Below, in pieces: positions 56,852 through 64,000 of a stretch of 64,000 bases of DNA. Source of the DNA: Bacteroidia bacterium (GTDB lineage: Bacteria > Bacteroidota > Bacteroidia > NS11-12g > UBA9320). Where the stretch lies: the NCBI GenBank assembly GCA_020849295.1, contig JADLGN010000033.1, forward strand, positions 1 through 64,000, in the 5' to 3' direction. Position 1 is the first letter of the stretch. Each line of letters begins with the position of its first letter. The position numbers were made by a program, and so were the translations under genes. The notes beneath the pieces were generated by a model that saw nothing but the letters and a program-made list of their open reading frames with translations, did not search any database and was not told where the DNA came from.

Positions 56852-57224
56852 TTTCTATATCGGCTCGCAATTTATATAGTAAATTTTTAATTTCAAATAC
56901 TGTGTAAAATAAATATAAAATAAAAAAATAAAATATAAAATTAAGGTCTGTTTTACCCTGTACAAAACGATAAATAATTATAAAAATAATACACAAAAAC
57001 AAACGAAGCCCTGTTAGTCCCATAATTGTTGTTACAAATCGCGAATTACTTTTATTGCGGGTTTTGAGAGCAATATTTGTAAATAGTATTGTAAGCAAAA
57101 CATAATAAAGTAATGCAATCCAGCCTACATTTCCTATTTTAGTAATGCTTTGATTTTCTAAAATAAAAAAAATCATGCTTAGAACAGCTGTAATTGATAT
57201 AAGTATCAGATAAAAATTCTTCAT
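56835..57224 (-). CDS. Small membrane protein in the atp operon
   Basis: 129 residues with four hydrophobic helices (FYLILISITAVLSMIFFIL, VGWIALLYYVLLTILFTNIAL, LTGLRLFLCIIFIIIYRFV, FIFYFFILYLFYTVFEI). Its position between the AtpZ-like gene and atpB, and its four-helix size, match the AtpI-type slot of many atp operons, where such proteins aid c-ring assembly or Mg handling. I do not see a diagnostic motif, so the assignment is by position. It overlaps atpB by 17 bases. Confidence 0.8.
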   Translation of the reverse strand: MKNFYLILISITAVLSMIFFILENQSITKIGNVGWIALLYYVLLTILFTNIALKTRNKSNSRFVTTIMGLTGLRLFLCIIFIIIYRFVQGKTDLNFIFYFFILYLFYTVFEIKNLLYKLRADIENDNRN

Positions 57225-57228
57225 TGTT

Positions 57229-57435
57229 TTACTTTTTAGAAAAGTCTTTAATAATTTTAATCAATATGCCAGTAAGGGCAAATAAAATCATAAATATTGT
57301 AATAAGAGGTGTTTTTAGTTTAAAATATTCATCTGCCTTTTTTCCAAGCCATGTAAACACTAACAATATTCCAATCATTTGAAAAGCAAGACTGCTATAT
57401 TTAATAAAATTATTGGGAGAATTGTGAATTTTCAA
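57229..57435 (-). CDS. AtpZ/AtpI family protein
   Basis: 68 residues with two membrane helices: NNFIKYSSLAFQMIGILLVFTWLGKKADEYF and PLITIFMILFALTGILIKIIKD-like segments. The SLAFQMIGILL...GKKAD pattern between them is the hallmark of the small AtpZ-type proteins encoded in front of Bacteroidetes ATP synthases. It lies 13 bases after the bactofilin gene and 4 before the next. Confidence 0.88.
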   Translation of the reverse strand: MKIHNSPNNFIKYSSLAFQMIGILLVFTWLGKKADEYFKLKTPLITIFMILFALTGILIKIIKDFSKK

Positions 57436-57448
57436 AATATAAAAAAGT

Positions 57449-57808
57449 TTATTGATTTGTCATTCGACAATTTCCATTGAATTCTCCTCCTGATTCCACT
57501 ATCATTTTTGAAGTTGTAATATTGCCGTCAACAATACCGGATGCTTTGAGAAATAAAATTTCGGTAATTGATAAATTTCCTTTAATTTTACCCGAAACAT
57601 CGCCGCTGTTTGCTGTAACATCTCCTTCAATAACACCGTTAGTGCCAAGTACCATTTTTGAATGTGTGTTTACATTTCCTTTTACTTTACCATCAATTCT
57701 AATATCACCTTCGGCAATAATATTACCTGTAATTTCAGTTCCTTCACCTACCAAGTTTAAAACTAAACCAGGATTGAAGGCAGAAGAATTTTCTTTTTTA
57801 TTAAACAT
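57449..57808 (-). CDS. Bactofilin
   Basis: 119 residues. After a short flexible N-terminus (MFNKKENSSAFNPG) comes the bactofilin core (about 18-115) with its beta-helix rhythm of G-x-(I/V) repeats: GTEITGNIIAEGDIRIDGKV, KGNVNTHSKMVLG, GVIEGDVTANSGDVSGKIKG, GIVDGNITTSKMIVESGGEF. Bactofilins polymerise without nucleotides into membrane-associated filaments that often position peptidoglycan hydrolases. It heads the minus-strand atp operon and lies downstream of an M23 peptidase gene. Confidence 0.95.
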   Translation of the reverse strand: MFNKKENSSAFNPGLVLNLVGEGTEITGNIIAEGDIRIDGKVKGNVNTHSKMVLGTNGVIEGDVTANSGDVSGKIKGNLSITEILFLKASGIVDGNITTSKMIVESGGEFNGNCRMTNQ

Positions 57809-57857
57809 GGCAGCGAATATAATAAATTTATGATTTTTGCTAATAAGTTACTAATCA

Positions 57858-57865
57858 CAAATATA
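57858..57865 (-). promoter_or_regulatory. -7 promoter box (TATATTTG) for the bactofilin-atp operon
   Basis: Minus-strand TATATTTG, 49 bases before ATG 57808, in the 69 base gap after the M23 gene. It could drive bactofilin through atpG, nine genes. Confidence 0.4.
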
Positions 57866-57877
57866 TTTTAAAAAAAT

Positions 57878-58732
57878 TTAAAACAGAATATAGTCAGTTG
57901 GATTTACTGGCATACCATTTTGCCAAAGTTCAAAATGAAGATGATAGCCTGATGATAATTCTCCGGTATTGCCTATAAATGCTATTGGTTCTCCTGCACT
58001 TACATAACTTCCGCTTTTTTTAAGCAATGCCGAACTATGTTTATATACCGAAATAAAATTATCAGCATGCTGAATAATTATTATGTTTCCGTTGTCTGGT
58101 GTCCATCCAACAGCTATAACAGTTCCATTGGCTATACTTTTTACTGCACTGTTTTTTGGTGCAGCAATATCCAAAGCGTAATGGTTGTTATACAAATTAA
58201 AGGTATCTGAAATAAAACCTTTGAGTGGTGTAAAAAATGTTTTTGAATCAAAAGTTGATATTTCTGCCAGATTCTGTTTGTTTTTTTCAAATTCTTCACG
58301 AAGTTTACTTTCTTCTTCACTTATTTCATCTGAATCAAATTTTACACTTACTTTGCTTGTATCAGGCAATGGCGCATTTTGATATATTGAATCATTCCCC
58401 ATTAAAATATTCACAAGATTTATTCTTTCTTTTTCAATGTTTTCTACTTTAAACTGTAATGAATCTTTCAAATAATTCATTTTTAAATACTCATTTTTAT
58501 AAAAACTTTCGTTTGCTGTTCCATATACATATTCTCTTAAAGGTGTACGAGTAAACAAAAACAAAATGATAAATGTAAAAAGCACAAAAATTCCGCTTAT
58601 CAACAATACTACATTGAGGGGAGTAAGTGTAATACTTAATTTATCTTCAAGAGTATCGCGATTTTTTAAAACAAGTACATACCTTGTATGGATTTTTATA
58701 GCCCATCGTTTTCTAAATTCTTTAAATTTCAT
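57878..58732 (-). CDS. Membrane-anchored M23 (LytM) metallopeptidase
   Basis: 284 residues. One membrane helix (VVLLISGIFVLFTFIILFLF, about 38-60) is followed by a coiled coil (about 75-165) and an M23 domain with His184 and Asp188 (HYALD) and HLH at 264-266. These are the zinc ligands and catalytic His of LytM enzymes, so it should be an active peptidoglycan endopeptidase. M23 genes next to bactofilin genes occur in several phyla and are tied to cell shape. It is divergent from the PorW/SprE-like gene. Confidence 0.93.
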   Translation of the reverse strand: MKFKEFRKRWAIKIHTRYVLVLKNRDTLEDKLSITLTPLNVVLLISGIFVLFTFIILFLFTRTPLREYVYGTANESFYKNEYLKMNYLKDSLQFKVENIEKERINLVNILMGNDSIYQNAPLPDTSKVSVKFDSDEISEEESKLREEFEKNKQNLAEISTFDSKTFFTPLKGFISDTFNLYNNHYALDIAAPKNSAVKSIANGTVIAVGWTPDNGNIIIIQHADNFISVYKHSSALLKKSGSYVSAGEPIAFIGNTGELSSGYHLHFELWQNGMPVNPTDYILF

Positions 58733-58784
58733 CTGTTAAACCATTTTTATTATTTTAAGATTAAAATTTTACATTGTAAAGAAA

Positions 58785-58792
58785 TATTTTTG
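58785..58792 (+). promoter_or_regulatory. -7 promoter box (TATTTTTG) for the PorW/SprE-like gene
   Basis: TATTTTTGC, a perfect match, 38 bases before GTG 58831. It is only 6 bases from the opposing box at 58799-58806. Confidence 0.4.
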
Positions 58793-58798
58793 CAGTTG

Positions 58799-58806
58799 CA
58801 AAGTTA
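58799..58806 (-). promoter_or_regulatory. -7 promoter box (TAACTTTG) for the M23 gene
   Basis: Minus-strand TAACTTTG, 66 bases before ATG 58732. The two divergent boxes nearly touch, so the two promoters would overlap each other's upstream regions. Confidence 0.35.
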
Positions 58807-58830
58807 TATACTATCATATAAATCTATCTG

Positions 58831-61419
58831 GTGAAGTTTAAAATAATTATTATATTGTCATTTTTTGTATCTGTTCAGGTATCTGCTCAAAAAAAAGACA
58901 AATGGTTGCGTAGAAACTGGAACAATATGGTTTCGCGGTACAATGTGTATTTTCATGCACAAAAAAAACTTAATGAAACAATAGAAGATCTTGTATTATT
59001 ACATAAAGACGATTTTAGCAAACCTATTCAGGTATTTCCTTATGGCGATGATGCAACTGCCACAAGCATAAAGCCCAAGATGGAAGAAGTAATGAAAAAA
59101 GCTTCCTTTGTTATAGACAAGCGTGGTCGAAGCAAATGGGTAGATGATTGCTATTTATTAATTGGAAAATCACATTTTTTTGGTGGAGATTACTTTTCGG
59201 CTGATGAAGCTTTTCAATTTGTAAATTCTCAATACATTGACAAACCAATAAATTATGAAGCAAAACTCTGGATACTAAAAACCTTAGCAAAACAAGGAAA
59301 ATATGAAGATGCTGAGGCAGTTTATAAAACTTTTATCAGAGAAGAAAAATTCCCTCCAAAAATTAATAACCAACTCTATCTTACAATTGGTGATATATAT
59401 ACAAGACTTGGATATTACGATGATGCACAAAAAAACCTTGAAGCCGGACTAAAGAAAACTAAAAATAAAGTTTTAAAATATAGAATTCATTTTTTACTTG
59501 GACAATTATATTTTATTACAGGTGATTATAAAAAATCAGCATTTCATTACAGTAAAGTTGCACGCTCAAGTGCTCCTTACGAATTTGCATTTCAGTCTAA
59601 TATTCAAATTGTAAAAGCAAACTCATTAAGCGGAAATTCTTCAACACGCGAAAGCAGAAAGAATTTGAAAAAAATGCTTAGAGATGATAAAAATATTGAT
59701 TATTTCAGTCAGCTTTATTATGAACTTGGAAATCTTGATTATGCTGATAAAAACTATAATAAATCAATAAAAAACTATCAAAATGCTGTAAAGTATGCCA
59801 AAGGAAACAATGTTATAAAAACTGATGCTTTTCTTAAAATAGCTAAAATTTATTATGAAAACAGAAACTATAAAATGGCTCAAAAATTCTTTGACAGCAC
59901 AGCACTTGTAATACCCGAAACTCATCCCGAATATGAAAAAATAAAACTTCAACAGGCTAATCTTACTAATCTTATTGACCAACTACTTGCAATAAAAAAC
60001 TATGACAGTTTGCTTCATCTTTCTTCTCTATCAAAAGAACAACTATATAGAGAAATAAACCGAATTATAGATAACAAAAATGCTGAAGCAAAGAAAAAAG
60101 CAAAAAAGAAAGCAAAAGATGAAAATCCAACACCTCCAGATATTTTAAATACAACACCCGGCCCTTCAGGACCTATAGCCGGAACAAATCAGTTTATTTT
60201 TGATAATCCAACATTGATGGGTACAGAATATAATGAGTTTATAAAAAGATGGGGAAACAGAAAACTAACTGACAATTGGAGAATTTCTTCTTCAAAGAAA
60301 AATAATGAACCAGATCCGGAAACAAAAGAAAACTACGACAATAATGACGGGAAAATATCTCCAGAAAACCAAAAAACAAAAGAATCAAGAGATGATGAAT
60401 TTAAACGATTACTTGCTAATGTTCCGTTAACAGAAAAAGACAAATCACTTGCACACTCCAAAATATTAACCGGTCATGTTGAAGCAGGAAAAATATACTT
60501 CGAAAAATTGAAAGAATATAACGAGGCTATTTCGCATTTTGATGCTGCATTGCAATTATATCCGGCTAATAAGTATGAAGCAGAAATATTGTATTATCTT
60601 TCAAAATGCTATTCTTCATTAAAAGATTCGTCAAAAAGTAATTACTACACAGATTTATTAAACAACAAATATCCGGATTCGGAATTTAATAAAGTATTTA
60701 AAAATAATTATAAAACAAATACTGACACTATTGCCAAACCAAAAGAAAATGCAATAAACGAAAAGCAAGAAGTTACTGAACTTTACCAAAAAATGTACAA
60801 TGCTTATCAGGCAAAAAATTACGAGCTTGTAAAGGCAATAAAAACAGAAGCAGACAAAAAATACGCCGGCAATGCAATTCAGGCAAAATTTGATTATTTG
60901 TATGCACTTACTATTGCACAAACAGAAAGTATTGAGAAATTTGCAGAATTACTTAAACAAATAAAGGAAAGCTATCCAGGTACCGAAATTGCTGAAATTG
61001 CTCAATACACCCTTGAGGTAATTGACAACCGTAACAAAGCTGCCAAGTTAGATCCAAAATCTATATATAAATACGACGCATCTTCATCTCATTTTTTTAG
61101 TATTGTTACTCCCGAAGGTCAGTCTGAAAAACTGAAAAATGCAATTTCAAATTTCAATACAAAATTTTTTAGCACTAAAAACTTAAAGATTAAATCATAC
61201 TTGCTTGGCAATAAAGATATGCTTGGAGTGGAACTTTTTGAAAATAAAAGTACAGCACTTGAATACTACAAATCTTTTTCAATAAACTTTAAAGAATTTA
61301 TGTCACCTATGCCCTCAGAAGCTAAATTTTTTGTAATTTCATCTGAAAATTTCCTCACCTTAATTCGTGAAATGAACGATGCTGAGTATATTTCTTTCTT
61401 TGAAAAGATGTATTTCTGA
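58831..61419 (+). CDS. PorW/SprE-like TPR protein of the type IX secretion system
   Basis: 862 residues from GTG 58831. Signal peptide FKIIIILSFFVSVQVSAQ, then the family opening NMVSRYNVYFHAQKKLNETI, HKDDFSKPIQVFPYGDD, KASFVIDKRGRSKWVDDCYLLIGKSHFFGGDYFSADEAF-type sequence, and TPR-like repeats (about 90-400 and 550-640). A Lys/Asn/Pro-rich disordered region (about 420-520) separates the halves. In Porphyromonas and Flavobacterium PorW/SprE is a lipoprotein needed for T9SS secretion and gliding; here no lipobox Cys is visible. Known partner genes are not in the window. It fits the T9SS cargo genes found nearby. Confidence 0.87.
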   Translation: MKFKIIIILSFFVSVQVSAQKKDKWLRRNWNNMVSRYNVYFHAQKKLNETIEDLVLLHKDDFSKPIQVFPYGDDATATSIKPKMEEVMKKASFVIDKRGRSKWVDDCYLLIGKSHFFGGDYFSADEAFQFVNSQYIDKPINYEAKLWILKTLAKQGKYEDAEAVYKTFIREEKFPPKINNQLYLTIGDIYTRLGYYDDAQKNLEAGLKKTKNKVLKYRIHFLLGQLYFITGDYKKSAFHYSKVARSSAPYEFAFQSNIQIVKANSLSGNSSTRESRKNLKKMLRDDKNIDYFSQLYYELGNLDYADKNYNKSIKNYQNAVKYAKGNNVIKTDAFLKIAKIYYENRNYKMAQKFFDSTALVIPETHPEYEKIKLQQANLTNLIDQLLAIKNYDSLLHLSSLSKEQLYREINRIIDNKNAEAKKKAKKKAKDENPTPPDILNTTPGPSGPIAGTNQFIFDNPTLMGTEYNEFIKRWGNRKLTDNWRISSSKKNNEPDPETKENYDNNDGKISPENQKTKESRDDEFKRLLANVPLTEKDKSLAHSKILTGHVEAGKIYFEKLKEYNEAISHFDAALQLYPANKYEAEILYYLSKCYSSLKDSSKSNYYTDLLNNKYPDSEFNKVFKNNYKTNTDTIAKPKENAINEKQEVTELYQKMYNAYQAKNYELVKAIKTEADKKYAGNAIQAKFDYLYALTIAQTESIEKFAELLKQIKESYPGTEIAEIAQYTLEVIDNRNKAAKLDPKSIYKYDASSSHFFSIVTPEGQSEKLKNAISNFNTKFFSTKNLKIKSYLLGNKDMLGVELFENKSTALEYYKSFSINFKEFMSPMPSEAKFFVISSENFLTLIREMNDAEYISFFEKMYF

Positions 61420-61424
61420 CAAAT

Positions 61425-61829
61425 TCACTCATCAACCAATATTCTATCTTTGCCATCAAAAAAAGGCGATTGGATTGAAATAACTTTTAATGGCTTTGTG
61501 CCCTGATTTGTTACTGAATGTATGGTTTTACAAGGTATTATTACTAAATCACCTTTTTTTATTTCAAATTCTTTGTCGCCAAGTTTCATTATAGCATTAC
61601 CATCCAATATATATATATTTTCGGTATGTGAACTGTGGTAATGCGATTTAACCTTGTCGGGTATAATTATTAAAAAAGTACAACTCAAACTATCGCACGA
61701 AAGTTTTATAACTTGAGTTTTTTCATTGTTTGTGGCACTTAATGTATCAGTATTTATATGTAGTTGAGCAAACAGTTTTGAAGGAATAAAAACTATAACA
61801 AAAGCTAAAAAACAAAACAGATTTTTCAC
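61425..61829 (-). CDS. Exported cupin-fold protein
   Basis: 134 residues with a signal peptide (LFCFLAFVIVFIPSKLFAQ). The cupin core shows motif 1 with His63, His65 and Glu70 (HYHSSHTENIYILDG) and motif 2 with His104 (GDLVIIPCKTIHSVTN), so a metal site is likely. Small periplasmic cupins of this type have varied or unknown roles. It lies 8 bases after the AhpD-like gene and is the last gene of the RND operon. It converges on the PorW/SprE-like gene with a 5 base gap. Confidence 0.9.
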   Translation of the reverse strand: MKNLFCFLAFVIVFIPSKLFAQLHINTDTLSATNNEKTQVIKLSCDSLSCTFLIIIPDKVKSHYHSSHTENIYILDGNAIMKLGDKEFEIKKGDLVIIPCKTIHSVTNQGTKPLKVISIQSPFFDGKDRILVDE

Positions 61830-61837
61830 AGTAATAA

Positions 61838-62281
61838 TTAATTTTTATAAACTAATTTAGTTGAAACAGCTATTCTGTTCCATGCGTTTATTGTTATTAT
61901 TAGCATTATAATTTGTGCGGTTTTGTTTGCTCCAAAAATTTCTATTGCACTATTATAAGTTTCGTCACTTAGCCCTTTTTCAGCTATTTTGGTAACTTCT
62001 TCGGTAAGTTGAAGTAATATTCTTTCATCGCCAGAAAACAAATGTGATTCATGCCAGACTGGTAAAGCAAAAATTCTTCTTTCACTTTCTCCATACTTCA
62101 AAGCATCTTCAGTGTGCATATCAAGACAGTAAGCACATCCGTTAATTTGTGAAGCCCTCATTTTAATAAGCTCTTTTTGGATATTGCTAAGTTGGCAACT
62201 TTTACCATAATTTTCTAAAGTAAGCATTGCTTCATAAGCAGCCGGCTCAAGTTCTTTTATAACAATTCTTTTGCTTTCCAT
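61838..62281 (-). CDS. Carboxymuconolactone decarboxylase / AhpD-like protein
   Basis: 147 residues, all helical. The key motif is CAYCLDMHTEDA with Cys49, Cys52 and His56, the redox-active arrangement of AhpD-type peroxidases. LIKMRASQINGCAYC matches the core of the family. It likely reduces hydroperoxides or acts in a thiol-based step; the physiological reductant is unknown. It lies 9 bases after tolC and 8 before the cupin gene. Confidence 0.93.
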   Translation of the reverse strand: MESKRIVIKELEPAAYEAMLTLENYGKSCQLSNIQKELIKMRASQINGCAYCLDMHTEDALKYGESERRIFALPVWHESHLFSGDERILLQLTEEVTKIAEKGLSDETYNSAIEIFGANKTAQIIMLIITINAWNRIAVSTKLVYKN

Positions 62282-62290
62282 TTTTTATTA

Positions 62291-63604
62291 TTATTTGATA
62301 ATTTTTCCGCAAATTTTTAATAATTCTGTTTCCGAAATTTTGACATTATACTTTGCTGTTGCAAGTCTGTTTACAACTTCTTCATAGCTTTGTTGAATAA
62401 GTTTTAATTCTAATGAAGTTGATATACCCAATTTGAATTGTTCTAATGCAATTTTTAAGGTTTGTTTTGCATACAAATAATTTTCTTCTTCAAGCTTAAG
62501 GATTGAAATATCGTCTTCATAATTTTTGAAAGATTTATATAGATTTAGTTGCACTTTGGTTTTAATATTTTCGAACTCATATATTGAATTTTGCTTTGCT
62601 AATTCTAAGTTTTTTGATGTGGTTCTATAATTAAAACCATTAAATATTGTAGAAGTAGCTGTAAAACCGAAATTAATACCTGAATTTTTATTCAACAATG
62701 AAAATCCTGCCTGATTTTGAGCTCTGTTGAACAAATAATTAGTATTAAGATTTACTTTAGGTAAAATACTTGAACGATTTTCGAGCATTAAATACTTATA
62801 AATTTTTATATTTTTTTCAGCAAAAATCAAATCACTGTTATTGCTTAGTATTAATTTTTGTAACTCATCATATTTGTATTCATGTATTAATTCTAAACTG
62901 TCGTCTATTTCAAATTCAAATTCAACCGGCTGCAATAGTAACTGGTTTAATTCTGCTTTTGCATTTTTAAGTAAGGTTTTTTGCCTTATCAAATTTGATT
63001 TCAAAATGTTTAAATCTACTTTAGCTTGCAATACTTCAAACTCAGAACTACTTCCTATATCTGATTTTTTCTGAGCAATTTTTAATCTTTCTTCTGATAC
63101 ATCAAAACTTTCTTCAAATCCCTTAATAATTTGTTTTTGTTTAGCAATAGAGTAAAAAGATTTGATAACTGATGTCAAAGTATTTTCAATCTGAATTTTT
63201 GCATTAAGCTTACCCATTTCTTCAAATTCGGCAAGTTTTTTTTGTGTAGCAAACATTTTTAGCCCATCAAAAATAGTCCAGGTAAGGTACGCTCCTGCTG
63301 CTATATTTTGCGAGCCAACTCCATTTTTATTAATAATTGTACCATTTGAAAATTCCTGTTGAACATTGTTGTTTGCAAGATTGGTTGAAGCATTTAAGTC
63401 TATACGCGGCAACATACCCGCATTGCCAAGTGAATTGTTGTTTGCAGCTTGCAATGTATTATTTTTCGCTATAAGAATATCGTAATTGTTTTTTAAAGCA
63501 GTAGCAATAGTTTGTTCAAGCGTAATTTTTGAATTTTGAGAAAATATTTTTCCTGTACTAAATACGAAAAACAATATCATTAAATAAATACTATTTTGTT
63601 TCAT
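62291..63604 (-). CDS. TolC-family outer-membrane efflux protein
   Basis: 437 residues with a signal peptide (SIYLMILFFVFSTGKIFSQ). The sequence shows the two-fold pattern of long coiled helices and barrel strands: LEQTIATALKNNYDILIAKN, GMLPRIDLNAS, YLTWTIFDGLKMFATQKK, then in the second half ILPKVNLNTNYLF and STIFNGFNYRTTSKN. It forms the outer-membrane channel of a tripartite exporter. It overlaps the upstream RND gene by 14 bases. No membrane-fusion protein gene is inside the window. Confidence 0.95.
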   Translation of the reverse strand: MKQNSIYLMILFFVFSTGKIFSQNSKITLEQTIATALKNNYDILIAKNNTLQAANNNSLGNAGMLPRIDLNASTNLANNNVQQEFSNGTIINKNGVGSQNIAAGAYLTWTIFDGLKMFATQKKLAEFEEMGKLNAKIQIENTLTSVIKSFYSIAKQKQIIKGFEESFDVSEERLKIAQKKSDIGSSSEFEVLQAKVDLNILKSNLIRQKTLLKNAKAELNQLLLQPVEFEFEIDDSLELIHEYKYDELQKLILSNNSDLIFAEKNIKIYKYLMLENRSSILPKVNLNTNYLFNRAQNQAGFSLLNKNSGINFGFTATSTIFNGFNYRTTSKNLELAKQNSIYEFENIKTKVQLNLYKSFKNYEDDISILKLEEENYLYAKQTLKIALEQFKLGISTSLELKLIQQSYEEVVNRLATAKYNVKISETELLKICGKIIK

Positions 63605-64000
63605 TTTTTCTGGATCTTGAAAGATAAGTATAAATAGCAGGAATTACATAAAGAGTTAAAATAAGTGAAAATAAAACACCGCCAACAATAACAATACCCA
63701 TTGATTTTCGACTACTTGAACCGGCTCCAAGTGATAATGCAATAGGCAAAGCTCCTAATGAAGTTGCAATACTTGTCATCAATATTGGGCGTAATCGCGC
63801 CACAGATGCTTCTCTTATTGCATCTTTGAGTGAATTGCCTTTTTCTTGCAATTGATTTGCAAATTCAACAATTAAAATTCCGTTTTTGGTTACCAAACCT
63901 ATCAACATTATAATTCCAATCTGGCTAAATATATTTAAAGTTTGATTGAAATACCAAAGTGATAATACTGCTCCGCAGAGTGCTAGAGGAACCGTTATCA
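63591..64000 (-). CDS. RND efflux pump, inner-membrane subunit (3' part)
   Basis: The open frame runs past the window end; 136 codons are visible. It reads ITVPLALCGAVLSLWYF at the edge, then NIFSQIGIIMLIGLVTKNGILIVEFANQ and RLRPILMTSIATSLGALPIALSLG, ending in IPAIYTYLSRSRKNETK. This is the C-terminal end of an AcrB/HAE-1-type proton-driven pump: the stretch before and after TKNGILIVEFA is its best-conserved part. It overlaps tolC by 14 bases, so the two are co-translated. The size and substrate range lie outside the window. Confidence 0.95.
   Translation of the reverse strand, partial: ITVPLALCGAVLSLWYFNQTLNIFSQIGIIMLIGLVTKNGILIVEFANQLQEKGNSLKDAIREASVARLRPILMTSIATSLGALPIALSLGAGSSSRKSMGIVIVGGVLFSLILTLYVIPAIYTYLSRSRKNETK

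Overview
The window is an AT-rich bacterial chromosome segment, almost certainly from the phylum Bacteroidota (Bacteroidetes). The signs are: proteins ending in type IX secretion (T9SS) type A sorting domains (YPNP motif, about 70 C-terminal residues); a PorW/SprE-like T9SS protein; TAnnTTTG promoter boxes close to start codons; few Shine-Dalgarno sequences; a DUF4175-like protein; a phosphosulfolactate synthase (ComA) homologue; and an ATP synthase split into atpDC and (bactofilin)-atpZ-atpBEFHAG. The species cannot be named from the sequence.

Layout. 1-5.6 kb is an accessory-looking stretch that is visibly less AT-rich than the rest. It holds a tRNA 3'-half remnant, a T9SS cargo gene whose signal peptide is put out of frame by an A tract, a membrane adenylate cyclase, an orphan ORF with a decayed or missing 5' end, and a second T9SS cargo gene. 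5.8-18.5 kb holds mutL with a thioredoxin-like gene, a three-gene set (membrane coiled-coil protein, DUF4175-like protein, biotin carrier), an FkbM methyltransferase, a lipoprotein cyclophilin with pgk, a DUF4349 lipoprotein, a subtilase and an alkyltransferase-like protein. 18.5-33.2 kb is dominated by envelope and secreted proteins: a TlpA-like thioredoxin, an M1 peptidase followed by a lipoprotein and two distantly related envelope proteins, a T9SS beta-helix protein, a TPR protein with ComA, and an M1 peptidase fused to a probable outer-membrane barrel.

33.2-45.5 kb carries an ABC exporter with rmlA, a polyprenyl synthase, hflX, the translation cluster thrS-infC-rpmI-rplT, tRNA-Cys, a T9SS-sorted M1 peptidase, and atpDC. 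45.7-51.8 kb has a saccharopine-dehydrogenase-like protein, a MATE exporter, three envelope proteins and gatB. 51.8-58.7 kb, on the minus strand, is the rest of the ATP synthase preceded by two small membrane proteins, a bactofilin and, upstream, an M23 peptidase. The window closes with the PorW/SprE-like gene and an operon of RND pump (cut by the window end), TolC, AhpD-like protein and cupin.

Functionally the window joins core housekeeping (translation, energy, repair) with envelope biology (T9SS cargo and machinery, three M1 peptidases with three different apparent localisations, lipoproteins, efflux). I found no CRISPR array, insertion sequence or prophage. The features most worth a second look are the out-of-frame signal peptide next to a tRNA remnant, the M1-barrel fusion, the diverged envelope paralogues behind the first M1 gene, the hairpins abutting start codons, the L20 tail and non-AUG infC start, and the near-leaderless promoters.
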